DNA of 64,000 nucleotides from Collinsella sp944321445 (GCF_030371825.1 NZ_JAUDDM010000007.1), one strand, 5' to 3'; positions 51,705 to 60,839 are shown, counted from the first letter of the stretch. Notes: generated by a model not told the origin, from the letters alone. Translations and numbers: made by a program.

Positions 51705-53909
51705 TTAAGCTGCGTGGCGTGCGCGGATGGCGTCGCGCACGATGCCTTTGCTCATGAGATAGGTCACGCAGAAGTAGCCGCCGTACGCGATGAGGAAGAT
51801 GAGCGCGGTGAAGCTCACCATGCCGGCGATCGTGAGCCCGCCGAACAGCTCGATGAGGTCGACGATGACCGAAAGCGCCACCACCGAGTGGGCAATGCCC
51901 ACCACCACGGGAAAGATGAAGAAGATCGTCTGCTGCGCCAGCACGGAGTGCGAAATCTGACGCGTGGACGTGCCCAACTCGGAGAGAATCCGGTAGTTCT
52001 TGCCGGCGTCGGACACACCGGAGAGCTGCTGGATGGTAAGGATCGCCGCGCATGCTACCACGAGCACAAAGCCGATGTAGATAGCAAGGTAGCTGATGAG
52101 GCCGTTCATGGAGTTGACGCTCTCGTAGGTTGTGCTGCGCGTGGCCTCGGCGCCCCAACCGCCCACGATGTTGCCAGCGCCATCGGTCACGTCGTTGTAG
52201 CGGCGGGGCGCGGCAATGTAGGCGTCGGACTCGGGGTCGTTTGCACCGGCGGCATAGTTCACCAGCAGGTAGCTCGTATAGGGCGGCAGATTGAGCGCGG
52301 CAAGCACCGCATCGGGCACCACGAGGGTACCGGAGTCCATGCCCATCATGGAGTTGACGAATACGCTAGCGTCCGCATTCACGTGGTCCTGCACGGGATG
52401 CAGCTTAAAGCCGCCCAGGTCCAGCTCAACGCCCTGCTTCAGCACTGCGTCGTACACGCGGTTCACAGTCTCGCCCATGTCGGACAGCAGCGTGTAGCCA
52501 TCCGCCGGCATATCAAGGGTCTCCATGCCGCGAAATGCCAGGTAATCGTTGTAGTTGCTCGCAGAAATCACCTGTAAGCCCAGCGAATCGACATCCGAGC
52601 TTTCCGTGCCTGCGGGCAGGGGCATATCCACCGCGTCGCACAGGTCCTTGAGAGTGACCAGCGGCTTTGAAGCGCCGCGCGGCGTGGAGTCGTAGGCGTC
52701 GACCTGCACATACGAGCCAGCGATGGACGCCAGGTCGAACGGCTGCGCGTCAGGCGTGTCGGCGTTGAGCGTCTGGTTCGCGCTCATGGCCATAAGGTCC
52801 ACCGGCTCGGTGGGCGCGGCAAACGTCACGCCGCCCTCTCCCCCGCTGATGGTGGGATCGGCATTCCACTCATCCGCAATGGCCTGGCTGTAATACATGA
52901 CGGACGTGGTGTAGTCGACCGGTGTGCCGCGCTCGACCGTGGAGTTCATGACGCTCGCAAGCGACATGCCCGTGGTCACCGAGGTGATGGCCAAAAACAG
53001 GATCATCGCGATGATGGCCATGGAAAAGCTCACGGTGTTCACCTTGGCGGCGAGCTGGCGTATCGTGACCATGTTGAGGCCGCGCCAGTACAGGCCACGC
53101 GCGCCCTGCAGGGCCTTGAGCAAAAAGCCGGACAGCCCGAAGAAGAACAGGATGGTGCCCACGACCACGATGAGTGTGGTGATGAGGAACGCCTGCATCG
53201 CCTCGGGCTGACCGTCGTAGGGCAAACCGTCGTGCAGCAACCGCACGTAGGCGACGATGATCGCCGCGAGGCCGAGCACAAAAATCGCAGCGGAAACCCA
53301 GGGGTTACGCGCCTTGATGGTCTCGTTTTGACGGCCGGCGCTCATAAGGTCGATGACCCTGGCGCGCGCGACCACACGCAGGTTGAACACGAGCGTAACG
53401 AAGAAGATGGCAACCAGGCAGCCCACGGTCATAAACAGAGCGCTGGGCGAGACGAAGAACCGGAAGTTCGAGATCTGCGTTTTGAAGAGCGACGCCGTGA
53501 AGAACACCATGAGCTGCGACAGGACGAGGCCAAGAGCGACGCCCAACACGAGCGCTGCGAGCGATACGAACACGGTCTCGAGCGTCATGACGCGGGCGAC
53601 CTGTCCGCGGCTCATGCCCAGCACCTGGTAGAGGCCGAATTCCTTCTTGCGCCGCTTCATGATGAAGTTGTTGGCGTACACCATGAGGAAGCCCATCACA
53701 AAGGCGAGAAAGACCGTAAGGCCGCTGATGATACCGCCGAGTGTCTCGCCCATACCGGGGTTCTGCGCGCCCACGCCGGCGATGTCGACCTGCACGGAGA
53801 TGGTGTTGAACGCGTAGAACACCGTGACGGCAAGCGTAAGCGTGAGCAGGTAGACGAGGTAATCGCGACCCGCTCGGCGCACGTTGCCCCATGCGAGCTT
53901 AAAGAGCAT
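51705..53909 (-). CDS. FtsX-like (BceB-type) ABC transporter permease
   Basis: The 734-residue membrane protein has about ten helices: one at the N-terminus (YLVYLLTLTLAVTVFYAF), three in the first FtsX domain with KKEFGLYQVLGMSRGQVARVM, four in the middle, a large extracellular domain of about 250 residues, and a final FtsX domain (FVLVVACAAILTIQQLSG, NYRILSELG). This is the layout of BceAB/VraDE peptide-resistance transporters. The ATG at 53909 overlaps the ATPase gene by 11 bases, with GAGGG upstream. It may detoxify or sense antimicrobial peptides. Confidence 0.93.
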   Translation of the reverse strand: MLFKLAWGNVRRAGRDYLVYLLTLTLAVTVFYAFNTISVQVDIAGVGAQNPGMGETLGGIISGLTVFLAFVMGFLMVYANNFIMKRRKKEFGLYQVLGMSRGQVARVMTLETVFVSLAALVLGVALGLVLSQLMVFFTASLFKTQISNFRFFVSPSALFMTVGCLVAIFFVTLVFNLRVVARARVIDLMSAGRQNETIKARNPWVSAAIFVLGLAAIIVAYVRLLHDGLPYDGQPEAMQAFLITTLIVVVGTILFFFGLSGFLLKALQGARGLYWRGLNMVTIRQLAAKVNTVSFSMAIIAMILFLAITSVTTGMSLASVMNSTVERGTPVDYTTSVMYYSQAIADEWNADPTISGGEGGVTFAAPTEPVDLMAMSANQTLNADTPDAQPFDLASIAGSYVQVDAYDSTPRGASKPLVTLKDLCDAVDMPLPAGTESSDVDSLGLQVISASNYNDYLAFRGMETLDMPADGYTLLSDMGETVNRVYDAVLKQGVELDLGGFKLHPVQDHVNADASVFVNSMMGMDSGTLVVPDAVLAALNLPPYTSYLLVNYAAGANDPESDAYIAAPRRYNDVTDGAGNIVGGWGAEATRSTTYESVNSMNGLISYLAIYIGFVLVVACAAILTIQQLSGVSDAGKNYRILSELGTSTRQISHSVLAQQTIFFIFPVVVGIAHSVVALSVIVDLIELFGGLTIAGMVSFTALIFLIAYGGYFCVTYLMSKGIVRDAIRARHAA

Positions 53910-54762
53910 CGGAACCCTCACCGCCCATCATCGCCACGACCTCCATGATGCGCTCGAAGAACTCCTGGCGCGTCGAGGTTCCGCGGCGCAGCTCGGTAAA
54001 GATGCGGCCATCGCGGATGAACAGCACGCGGTGCGTGTAGCTCGCCGCAAAGCTGTCGTGCGTGACCATGAGGACCGTGGCCTGATAGTCGCGGTTCATG
54101 GTCTCGAAGCACTCGAGGAGCAGGCGCGCGTTTTTGGAATCGAGCGCGCCCGTGGGCTCGTCGGCCATGATGATGGCCGGGTCGGTCACGAGGGCGCGCG
54201 CCGCGGCGACGCGCTGCTGCTGGCCACCGGACATCTGGTAGGGATACTTGTCCAGCACCTCTTTGATGGAAAGACGCTGCGCGACCGCCTCGACGCGCAT
54301 GAGGACCTCGCGCGCCGGCACGCGGCTGATGGTGAGCGGCAGGGCGATGTTCTCGCGCGCGGTGAGCGTGTCGAGCAGGTTGGAATCCTGGAAGATGAAG
54401 CCAAGCTGCTCGCGGCGGAAACGCGTGAGCTTGGCGGACTTCATAGCCGTGACGTCCGCGCCGTTGACCAGCACGTTTCCGCTGGTAACGGCGTCGATGG
54501 TGGACACGCAGTTGAGCAGCGTGGACTTGCCGGAGCCCGAGGCGCCCATGATGCCCACGAACTCGCCGCGCATAACGGTAAACGATACGTCCGCGAGCGC
54601 GCGGGTCACGTTGTTGCGCGAGCCGTAGACCTTCTCGATGTGGCGAACGTCGAGCACGGGCTGCTGGGCGGCCGCGGCGCCGCCGGCATGCGCGAAGGTT
54701 GCGGGTGCGGTGGGTGCAGCAGGTGCGGCGACCTGGGGATTCGGTGCGCTATGTTTTCCCAT
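53899..54762 (-). CDS. ABC transporter ATP-binding protein (BceA/LolD type)
   Basis: The 287-residue ATPase has a 35-residue Ala/Pro-rich N-terminus, Walker A GASGSGKSTLL near residue 73, the Q-loop in GFIFQDSNLLD, signature MSGGQQQRVAAARAL and Walker B IIMADEPTGALDS. It powers the FtsX-like permease whose gene overlaps its end. AAAGGAAG precedes the ATG; the open frame upstream runs through a small gene in another frame and is not used. Confidence 0.96.
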   Translation of the reverse strand: MGKHSAPNPQVAAPAAPTAPATFAHAGGAAAAQQPVLDVRHIEKVYGSRNNVTRALADVSFTVMRGEFVGIMGASGSGKSTLLNCVSTIDAVTSGNVLVNGADVTAMKSAKLTRFRREQLGFIFQDSNLLDTLTARENIALPLTISRVPAREVLMRVEAVAQRLSIKEVLDKYPYQMSGGQQQRVAAARALVTDPAIIMADEPTGALDSKNARLLLECFETMNRDYQATVLMVTHDSFAASYTHRVLFIRDGRIFTELRRGTSTRQEFFERIMEVVAMMGGEGSDAL

Positions 54763-54848
54763 GAGGGAACTTCCTTTCACTCTGAGCGGCGGCGCGCCGT
54801 GGCAATTGCGCCCGGGACGCGCCGCCGCGTTGGCTTGCGGCAACCGGG

Positions 54849-55010
54849 CTACCGGGTGTTGGTCCACAGCAGCCAGATCATGACAACAGAAAGCACTGCC
54901 ATGACCAGCAGCCACAGAACCATCTCGACCGCGCTCATGCCTACACCCTGCTTCTCTTCCTGAACATCATACGGGTTGCGACGGTACGGGTTCATATTCG
55001 TTGCCTCCAT
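54849..55010 (-). CDS. 53-residue single-pass membrane peptide at the head of the ABC operon
   Basis: An ATG with a perfect AGGAGGTGG upstream codes for a peptide with a polar N-terminus (NPYRRNPYDVQEEKQG) and one helix (MVLWLLVMAVLSVVMIWLLW). It lies 86 bases before the ATPase gene on the same strand and is probably the first gene of the operon. It may be a regulatory subunit or a sensor of the transporter; no family is recognised. Confidence 0.65.
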   Translation of the reverse strand: MEATNMNPYRRNPYDVQEEKQGVGMSAVEMVLWLLVMAVLSVVMIWLLWTNTR

Positions 55011-55067
55011 GACAACCACCTCCTGACCCTATAGTCGCAGCCTGCGTTTGTGGGAACCATCGATTTG

Positions 55068-55096
55068 CCTTACATCTGGGTTGCAGTTCTGTAAGG
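55068..55096. promoter_or_regulatory. Inverted repeat between the ABC operon and the MutT-Vsr gene
   Basis: CCTTACA and TGTAAGG form a perfect repeat with 15 bases between, in the divergent promoter region 58 bases before the small membrane gene. Spaced repeats of this kind suit response-regulator binding, but no two-component gene is adjacent. Confidence 0.4.
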
Positions 55097-55200
55097 TTGG
55101 TTAGGGATTGCTTAAGGCGGCGCCAACAAGATTGAACCTGGCGCCGACTTGCCGGCGCGGTAGAATTTTGAGCGGTTGATTGAACGGGAAGCGGGTGCGT

Positions 55201-56175
55201 GTGAAGACAGTCCATGTAGCAGCGGGAATCATTCGACGTGATGACGCGGGCGACGAGGTATTGGCCGTCCAGCGCGGCTACGGTTCCATGCAAGGGCTGT
55301 GGGAGTTTCCCGGCGGCAAGGTCGAGCGGGGCGAGAGCCCCGAGGACGCCTGTGTGCGCGAGCTTTCCGAAGAGCTGCAGGTGCGCGTGACCGACCTGCG
55401 CGCGTTCTACACCGTCGAATACGATTACGACGATTTTCACCTGTCGATGGAGTGCTTCTTCTGCAGCATCGATGGCAAGGAAGGCCAGGCCGAGCCGCAG
55501 CGCAGCGACCGCCAACTGGATATTCGCTGGATCGAGCGACGCGAGCTTGCAACGCTCGAGTGGATGCCGGCGGACAAGGGCCTGGTGGAAGCGCTGGTTG
55601 CGAGCGCGCAGGACGAGGGTGCGAGGCACGCGAGCGAGGACGAGAACGAGGCTGAGGCGCCGAAGACCGCACCCAAACGCCGCGGATCGAAGCGCAAGAA
55701 ATCCCTGCTCGATGGCATCAACACGGAGGATTTGTCCTCCTCGGAAACCGAGCTGGTGCGCCGACGCGCTGCCATTAAGAAATCGATGCAGGGCAATAAG
55801 CGCGCGAACACCAAGCCCGAGATGCTCGTGCGCCAGCGCCTGCGTGAGGCGGGCCTCACGGGGTACCGCCTGCAGTGGAAGAAGGCGCCGGGGCGACCGG
55901 ACATCGCGTTTCCGGGACGAAAGATTGCCATCTTCGTCAATGGATGCTTCTGGCACCGCTGCCCGCATTGCCACCCCAGCACACCCAAACGCAACGTGGA
56001 GTTTTGGGAGGCCAAGTTTCGCCGCAACGTCGAGCGTGACGCGCGGGCGCGAGCTGAGCTGGACGAGATGGGTTGGACCCACATCACCATTTGGGAGTGC
56101 GAGCTCAAGCGCGACCGTATCGACGAAACCATGGCGCATGTGATCGAGCAGGTGCGCGCGGCTGAACACTGCTAA
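55201..56175 (+). CDS. MutT (Nudix) - Vsr endonuclease fusion
   Basis: The 324-residue protein starts with a Nudix hydrolase (Nudix box GKVERGESPEDACVRELSEE near residues 40-59, in GLWEFPGG context). A charged linker at about 130-175 leads to a very-short-patch-repair endonuclease: KRANTKPEMLVRQRLREAG, RPDIAFPGRKIAIFVNG, CFWHRCPHC and GWTHITIWECEL. Vsr nicks T:G mismatches left by deaminated 5-methylcytosine; MutT domains remove oxidised nucleotides. The GTG at 55201 is chosen because the Nudix fold begins there; an in-frame TTG at 55180 is possible. No cytosine methylase gene is adjacent. Confidence 0.9.
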   Translation: MKTVHVAAGIIRRDDAGDEVLAVQRGYGSMQGLWEFPGGKVERGESPEDACVRELSEELQVRVTDLRAFYTVEYDYDDFHLSMECFFCSIDGKEGQAEPQRSDRQLDIRWIERRELATLEWMPADKGLVEALVASAQDEGARHASEDENEAEAPKTAPKRRGSKRKKSLLDGINTEDLSSSETELVRRRAAIKKSMQGNKRANTKPEMLVRQRLREAGLTGYRLQWKKAPGRPDIAFPGRKIAIFVNGCFWHRCPHCHPSTPKRNVEFWEAKFRRNVERDARARAELDEMGWTHITIWECELKRDRIDETMAHVIEQVRAAEHC

Positions 56176-56426
56176 CGGGGCGTTCTGGAACGGCATGTTG
56201 GACGCGCACAATCTCACCACATATCGACGTGCGTTCATGCGGATACACAGGGTGTCTGTGTATGCTGGTTTTGTCGTTTTACCTGCGGTGTCACACAGCG
56301 GACATGCAGACGTAAGCAATGCTTAAGCGTGCATGGAGCGCCAACGCGGACATAATGCAATCAGCGCATCCAGAACAGCAGCAACACCGGATGTGCGCAA
56401 CATGGTGGATGAGCGAGGAGGCCGAC

Positions 56427-56675
56427 ATGCATCCTTCCCTACGTGCAACACGTGCTGACGCACCTGCACAACCATCCCGACATGCAGATCGTTTCTCCTT
56501 CCCCCCGACTCAAGAAACAGGTCTCCTCGACTCCCCCATCGTGAAGCCCGGCTCGGCGAGCGCGACGGAACCCCACGCGCATCGCTCCGCCAACCAGCAC
56601 GATAACCTGCAAGATTCATTCAGCCGTCTGCTTGATGCGCTCGATCGCCAAACGCCGCGCTGCGCGTTGGCATAA
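56427..56675 (+). CDS. Possible 82-residue protein of unknown function
   Basis: An ATG with GAGGAGG seven bases upstream opens 82 codons, and a strong terminator lies 65 bases after the stop. The product is polar, with a predicted helix QDSFSRLLDALDR near the end and no known motif. Composition is not strongly coding-like, so this could also be a small RNA. Confidence 0.4.
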   Translation: MHPSLRATRADAPAQPSRHADRFSFPPTQETGLLDSPIVKPGSASATEPHAHRSANQHDNLQDSFSRLLDALDRQTPRCALA

Positions 56676-56740
56676 GCCACGGTGCGCGTGCGCTTGCCCT
56701 TACATCCTCCCTTTCTGGCAGCGCATGCTGCCGCCGTATG

Positions 56741-56782
56741 GCCCCGGATCCCATAACCGAGCGATGGGATTCGGGGCTTTTT
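56741..56782 (+). terminator. Intrinsic terminator
   Basis: GCCCCGGATCCCAT pairs to ATGGGATTCGGGGC and is followed by TTTTT. Confidence 0.85.
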
Positions 56783-56806
56783 GCGTTTTGGATGCTGGAT
56801 TTGGCC

Positions 56807-56968
56807 GCACAACGTTTTACGAAGACCTCGTGTGCAGGATTTTAGCCGCAGGCGAAGTAGCCTCGAAAAAGCCAACGTCCTGTACCTGCGGTTTCTTCGG
56901 ACAAATAGCGCAGCCTACTCAGAGGGGCCGCAAAAACCTGCACACGAGGTCTTCGTAAAACGTTGTGC
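56807..56968. repeat. Palindromic element with perfect 32-bp arms
   Basis: The 32 bases from 56807 (GCACAACGTTTTACGAAGAC onward to 56838) are exactly inverted at 56937-56968. The interior is 98 bases and non-coding. The inner end TGTGCAGG with a following TTTT recalls the TGCAGGTTTTT family at 38497 and 39935. Confidence 0.9.
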
Positions 56969-56991
56969 ACATTTTCCCGCACGACCGGCAC

Positions 56992-57021
56992 AAGAAAGGC
57001 CCGGTTTCCCAGGCCTTTCTG
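56992..57021 (-). terminator. Terminator of htpG
   Basis: AGAAAGGCC and GGCCTTTCT pair over nine bases, 22 bases past the htpG stop, followed on the minus strand by TTG. Confidence 0.6.
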
Positions 57022-57042
57022 CAATATATTATGCTGTTTGCA

Positions 57043-59076
57043 CTACATGAGTTCGCAGATGCTCGCAGCGAACGCCACGGGGTCCTCGGGCAGAATGCCC
57101 TCGACCAACAGCGCCTGGTCGTACAGCAGGCCGGCATAGAGCTTGACCTTCTCGGCATCGCCGTCCTTCTGGGCAGCAGCGAGCTTGGCGAACACCGGGT
57201 GCTTGGCGTTGAGCTCCAGCACGCGCTGCGCACGCGGCATGCCCTCCGTGTCGCCCTCGGGACCGCGCTGCAGGACCTTCTCCATCTCGAGCGACAGCGG
57301 GCCCTCGGTGGTAATGCACGCGGGCGAGTCACCCTCGGTCACCAGGCGCGCGGACACGGCGACTTTCTCGACCTTGTCGCCCAGCGCATCCTTCATGGCC
57401 TCGAACAGGCCCTCATTTTCCTTGGTGGCTTCCTCGGCATCCTTCTTTTCATCCTCAGTCGCCAGATCGAGGTCGCCGCTCGCCACGTTCTTGAGCTCCA
57501 GATGACGGTCCTCGAGCTCCGGCTCGGCACCGTCTGCCTGCGCCTTCTCTGCAGCCTCGCGCGCCGCGTCATCCTCGTAGACCTTCGGCATGTCGCGCGC
57601 CACGTACTCGCGCATGGCCTGGAACGTGAACTCGTCCACATCCTGCGTGAGCAGCAGCACGTCGTAGCCGCGGCCCAGTACACCGGTCACCACGGGCATC
57701 TTCTCCAAGCGCTCGCGCGAGTCACCGGCGGCGTAGTAGATGGCCTTCTGGCCCTCGGGCATGGCCTTGGCGTACTCGGCCAGCGTAATCATCTTCTTCT
57801 CGCGCGCGCTGTAGAACAGTAGCAGATCGGCCAGCTCGTCAGCCTTCATGCCATAGCTCGAGTAGATGCCGTACTTAAGGCCGCGGCCGAAATTCTCGAA
57901 GAACTTCTCGTAGGTCTCGCGGTCGTTGTCGCGCATGTCCTCGAGCTCGCTCGTGATCTTCTTTTCCACGCGGCGGGCGATGGCGCGCAGCTGGCGATCG
58001 TGCTGCAGGGTCTCGCGGCTGATGTTGAGCGAGACGTCGGCGGAATCGATGACGCCGCGCACGAAGTTGTAGTAGTCGGGCAGCAGCTCGGCGCACTTCT
58101 CCATGATGAGGACGTTGGAACTGTAGAGCGCGAGACCCTTCTCGTAGTCGCGGCTGTACAGGTCGAACGGCGCGCGGCCGGGCACGAACAGTAGCGCATC
58201 GTATTCGAGCGTGCCCTCGGCGTGGAAGCTGATGGTGCGTGCCGGGTCCTCGAAGTCGTGGAACGTGGATTTGTAGAACTCGTTGTAGTCGGACTGCTCA
58301 ACGTCGGCGCTGCGCTTTTTCCAGATTGGCGTCATGGAGTTGATGGTCTCGAGCTCCCGGTAGTCCTCGTACTCGGGCTTGTAGTCATCGCCGGCGTCCT
58401 CGGGCTTGGGCTTCTGGCGGGACTTCGTGACCATCATTTGGATGGGATAGCGCACGTAGTTGCTGTAGCGCTTGATGAGGTCCTTGAGGCCCCACTCGGA
58501 CAGGTAGCGGTCATAGTCCTCGCCGGGCTCGCCGTTCTGGCCGGGCTCGTTATCGCGCATGGTGAGGATGATGTCGGTACCGTGGTTGGCGCGCTCGCCC
58601 GGCTCGATGGTGTAACCCTCGAGGCCATCGGACTCCCACACGTTGGCCTCGTCGGAACCGAAGGCGCGGCTCACGACGCGCACGTGCTTGGCCACCATGA
58701 AGGCCGAGTAGAAGCCCACGCCGAACTGGCCGATGATGTCGACGGCATCGCCCTGGCTCTCGGCGTTTTCGGTCTTGAACTCCTGGCTACCCGAATGCGC
58801 GATGGTGCCCAGGTTGCGCTCGAGCTCGTCGGCGGTCATGCCGATGCCGTTATCCGAGATGGTGAGCGTACGGGCGTCCTTGTCGAACGCCACACGGATG
58901 GCAAGATCGCCCTCGGCGAGCTTGACGCTGTCGTCGGAGAGGCTCTTAAAGTTGAGCTTATCCACGGCGTCCGACGCGTTGGAGATGAGCTCGCGCAGGA
59001 AGATCTCCTTGTTGGTGTAGATGGAGTTGATCATAAGATCGAGCAGCTTTTTGCTCTCTGTTTTGAATTCGCGCAT
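57043..59076 (-). CDS. htpG: Chaperone HtpG (Hsp90)
   Basis: The 677-residue chaperone has the N-terminal GHKL ATPase blocks FLRELISNASDAVDKL, ISDNGIGM and GQFGVGFYSAFMVA. The middle-domain catalytic Arg lies in DVSLNISRETLQHDRQL, and a C-terminal dimerisation domain follows. GAAAGGGG precedes the ATG. The linker regions are more acidic and longer than in E. coli HtpG (624 residues). Confidence 0.98.
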   Translation of the reverse strand: MREFKTESKKLLDLMINSIYTNKEIFLRELISNASDAVDKLNFKSLSDDSVKLAEGDLAIRVAFDKDARTLTISDNGIGMTADELERNLGTIAHSGSQEFKTENAESQGDAVDIIGQFGVGFYSAFMVAKHVRVVSRAFGSDEANVWESDGLEGYTIEPGERANHGTDIILTMRDNEPGQNGEPGEDYDRYLSEWGLKDLIKRYSNYVRYPIQMMVTKSRQKPKPEDAGDDYKPEYEDYRELETINSMTPIWKKRSADVEQSDYNEFYKSTFHDFEDPARTISFHAEGTLEYDALLFVPGRAPFDLYSRDYEKGLALYSSNVLIMEKCAELLPDYYNFVRGVIDSADVSLNISRETLQHDRQLRAIARRVEKKITSELEDMRDNDRETYEKFFENFGRGLKYGIYSSYGMKADELADLLLFYSAREKKMITLAEYAKAMPEGQKAIYYAAGDSRERLEKMPVVTGVLGRGYDVLLLTQDVDEFTFQAMREYVARDMPKVYEDDAAREAAEKAQADGAEPELEDRHLELKNVASGDLDLATEDEKKDAEEATKENEGLFEAMKDALGDKVEKVAVSARLVTEGDSPACITTEGPLSLEMEKVLQRGPEGDTEGMPRAQRVLELNAKHPVFAKLAAAQKDGDAEKVKLYAGLLYDQALLVEGILPEDPVAFAASICELM

Positions 59077-59248
59077 GCGCGCCCCTTTCGGTTACCAAAA
59101 CCTTATGTTCTCAGACTTAGATTTTATAACCACATGGCGCGCATATATTCAGCGCGAGCAGAAAAGGCGCAATTTGCGCGGGTTCTTAGAAGTGTGGGTA
59201 CCCCAATGCGTTGTCTGGCTGCTGCCAGATTTCGTATCGCTCGCGGGT

Positions 59249-59490
59249 CGTGGTCAAAAATCCGTCGAGTCGGGATTGACCCCCTGTAGTTACGTCACTA
59301 AAACCGCAGGTCACGGATTAGCACCGTGCTGTTGCCTTCGGGTGGGGTATCGCCCCCGTGGCGATACCCCACCCGAATCGCCCCGATTCGAAGGTTCGAC
59401 AGGCCTTTTTCGGCTCACACGGGGCCATCGGAAGGTCCCAGGCCCCCGTGACGCACCCCATTTTCCCGACTCGACGGATTTTTGACCACG
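59249..59490. repeat. 242-bp palindromic element, GTGGTCAAAAATCCG family, left of nuclease gene
   Basis: Perfect 27-bp arms at 59249-59275 and 59464-59490 (CGTGGTCAAAAATCCGTCGA onward). An inner perfect hairpin GGGTGGGGTATCGCC / GGCGATACCCCACCC is centred near 59358. The same arms and much of the interior recur at 60861-61101, on the other side of the gene at 59880-60839. Confidence 0.92.
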
Positions 59491-59543
59491 AACCTGAGAT
59501 GAATAGCGAAAATGGTAGAGTCAAGCCAACCACGTGGGCAGCT

Positions 59544-59687
59544 CTACGCAGAGCAATACACCACAAAGCGCACTTTCTGGTCCGCGCTGCGCACCATCAG
59601 GCGTAGATCTTCAACATCTGCATCATCGGATCCGGAAACCGCCCGGTCGAGATCGGTGGGTTGAAGCGCCTCAACCTCCATCGTCAT
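59544..59687 (-). CDS. Possible 47-residue acidic peptide
   Basis: The frame MTMEVEALQPTDLDRAVSGS to VRFVVYCSA has coding-like composition but no Shine-Dalgarno and no recognised family. It lies in the 800 bases between htpG and the nuclease-like gene and may be a remnant of a larger gene. Confidence 0.3.
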   Translation of the reverse strand: MTMEVEALQPTDLDRAVSGSDDADVEDLRLMVRSADQKVRFVVYCSA

Positions 59688-59846
59688 AGTTGGTAGAGGT
59701 CGGCTGTTTCTTGCGCATTTCCACTGCTAGCGTCTTCATCCCTCTACCGTGCACTTTGCATCATGGCGAAACGAATTTGCCCAACTCCGCAGTTAGTTTT
59801 GCGAAAAGCTTCCATAAAATCGCGAAGGGAAATTTATTTTCTCCTC

Positions 59847-59879
59847 TTGCTTTCTGAATATAAGGTATATACTACTTGC
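59847..59879 (+). promoter_or_regulatory. Promoter placed for leaderless transcription
   Basis: TTGCTT at 59847 and TATACT at 59868 are 15 bases apart, and TATACT ends six bases before the ATG at 59880, the same spacing as at the paralogous gene at 39797. No ribosome site is present. Confidence 0.55.
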
Positions 59880-60839
59880 ATGGTTTACGCATACGGTCCT
59901 ACTTCCCTAGACATATTGCGAGCGCACGGAAGACTCCTACCCGACCTACTCGCATCGCCTCGAGCACGCACGCTCAAGGACCCCTCACTCCTGGCTCCCA
60001 ACCTGCTTGCCGAGCTCATGGCGCGCGCCGGCGCCAAAACGCCGCCCTTCCACGTTATGACCGAAAACAAGAACAACCCCTGGCGCGATCGCAAGGACAT
60101 CGTCGTCCACTCCCGCACAGCGCCACTCCCCTACCGGTCGCTCATACCAGTGAACAAAGAACTCACCATAGCCTCGCCTGAGCTCGCGTTTATTCAGCTT
60201 GCGGCCATGGACTTTTACGATGAAATCGATCTTGCCCGCATCGCGTACGAACTCTGCGGTACGTACGTGCTCGATGTCTCATGGGATGGCTTTACCAATA
60301 CCGAAGCCCCCATCACCAACAAAGGCAAAATGCTTCGCATGATTGAGCGCGAATCACGGACCCGTGGTGCAGCGAAGGCCAAGCGCGCGCTCGAGTGCAT
60401 ATATGAGAAGTCAAACTCGCCTATGGAAAGCGACCTTGCGCTGCTCTTTGCCGCACCGCGCAGAATAGGCGGCTTTGATTTGGGGCCCATCGCTATGAAC
60501 TATAAGGTAAAGACGAAAGATGGGGCTAAATACGTCGACCTCTTCTTCCTTGAGCGCAATGTGGGACTCGAGTACAAGGGCAAGGATTCTCACTCGATCG
60601 AGAAGACACAGCGCGATGACCGAAGGCAAAACCGTCTTGTAGCCGAAGGAGTCACCATTATCAATGTGTGGTACGACGACTTGGTAAACGACTGGCTATT
60701 CGACAAGCTCGCGCGAGACGTGTTTGCCACACTCGACGCGCGACTACGCTGCCGCTCCAAGCAATTTCAGACCCAGCAAAAGCTTCTGCGAGCGAAACTG
60801 CTGCCCTCGATCCAGAAGTTTGGCAGCTTTGAGCCGTAG
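59880..60839 (+). CDS. PD-(D/E)XK-like nuclease-fold protein
   Basis: The 319-residue protein has an N-terminal part ending in SPELAFIQLA (residues 99-108) and a C-terminal Vsr/DUF559-like nuclease core. Its Glu is in PMESDLALLF (183), the Asp in YVDLFFLERN (220) and the ExK in LEYKGKDSH (231-233), with DDRRQNRLVAEGVTIINVWYD after it. All expected catalytic residues are present, so DNA cleavage is plausible but unproved. The ATG at 59880 aligns with the paralogue at 38742-39797; an upstream in-frame ATG (59763) precedes the promoter. The gene sits between two matched palindromic elements and has no conserved partner. Confidence 0.8.
   Translation: MVYAYGPTSLDILRAHGRLLPDLLASPRARTLKDPSLLAPNLLAELMARAGAKTPPFHVMTENKNNPWRDRKDIVVHSRTAPLPYRSLIPVNKELTIASPELAFIQLAAMDFYDEIDLARIAYELCGTYVLDVSWDGFTNTEAPITNKGKMLRMIERESRTRGAAKAKRALECIYEKSNSPMESDLALLFAAPRRIGGFDLGPIAMNYKVKTKDGAKYVDLFFLERNVGLEYKGKDSHSIEKTQRDDRRQNRLVAEGVTIINVWYDDLVNDWLFDKLARDVFATLDARLRCRSKQFQTQQKLLRAKLLPSIQKFGSFEP

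Noticed and set aside
56319..56426. N-terminal extension of the small gene at 56427
   Set aside because: No ribosome site at 56319, whereas GAGGAGG precedes the ATG at 56427.
59763..59879. Upstream ATG of the nuclease-like gene
   Set aside because: The extra 39 residues are not shared with the paralogue, there is no ribosome site, and the likely promoter lies downstream of that ATG.
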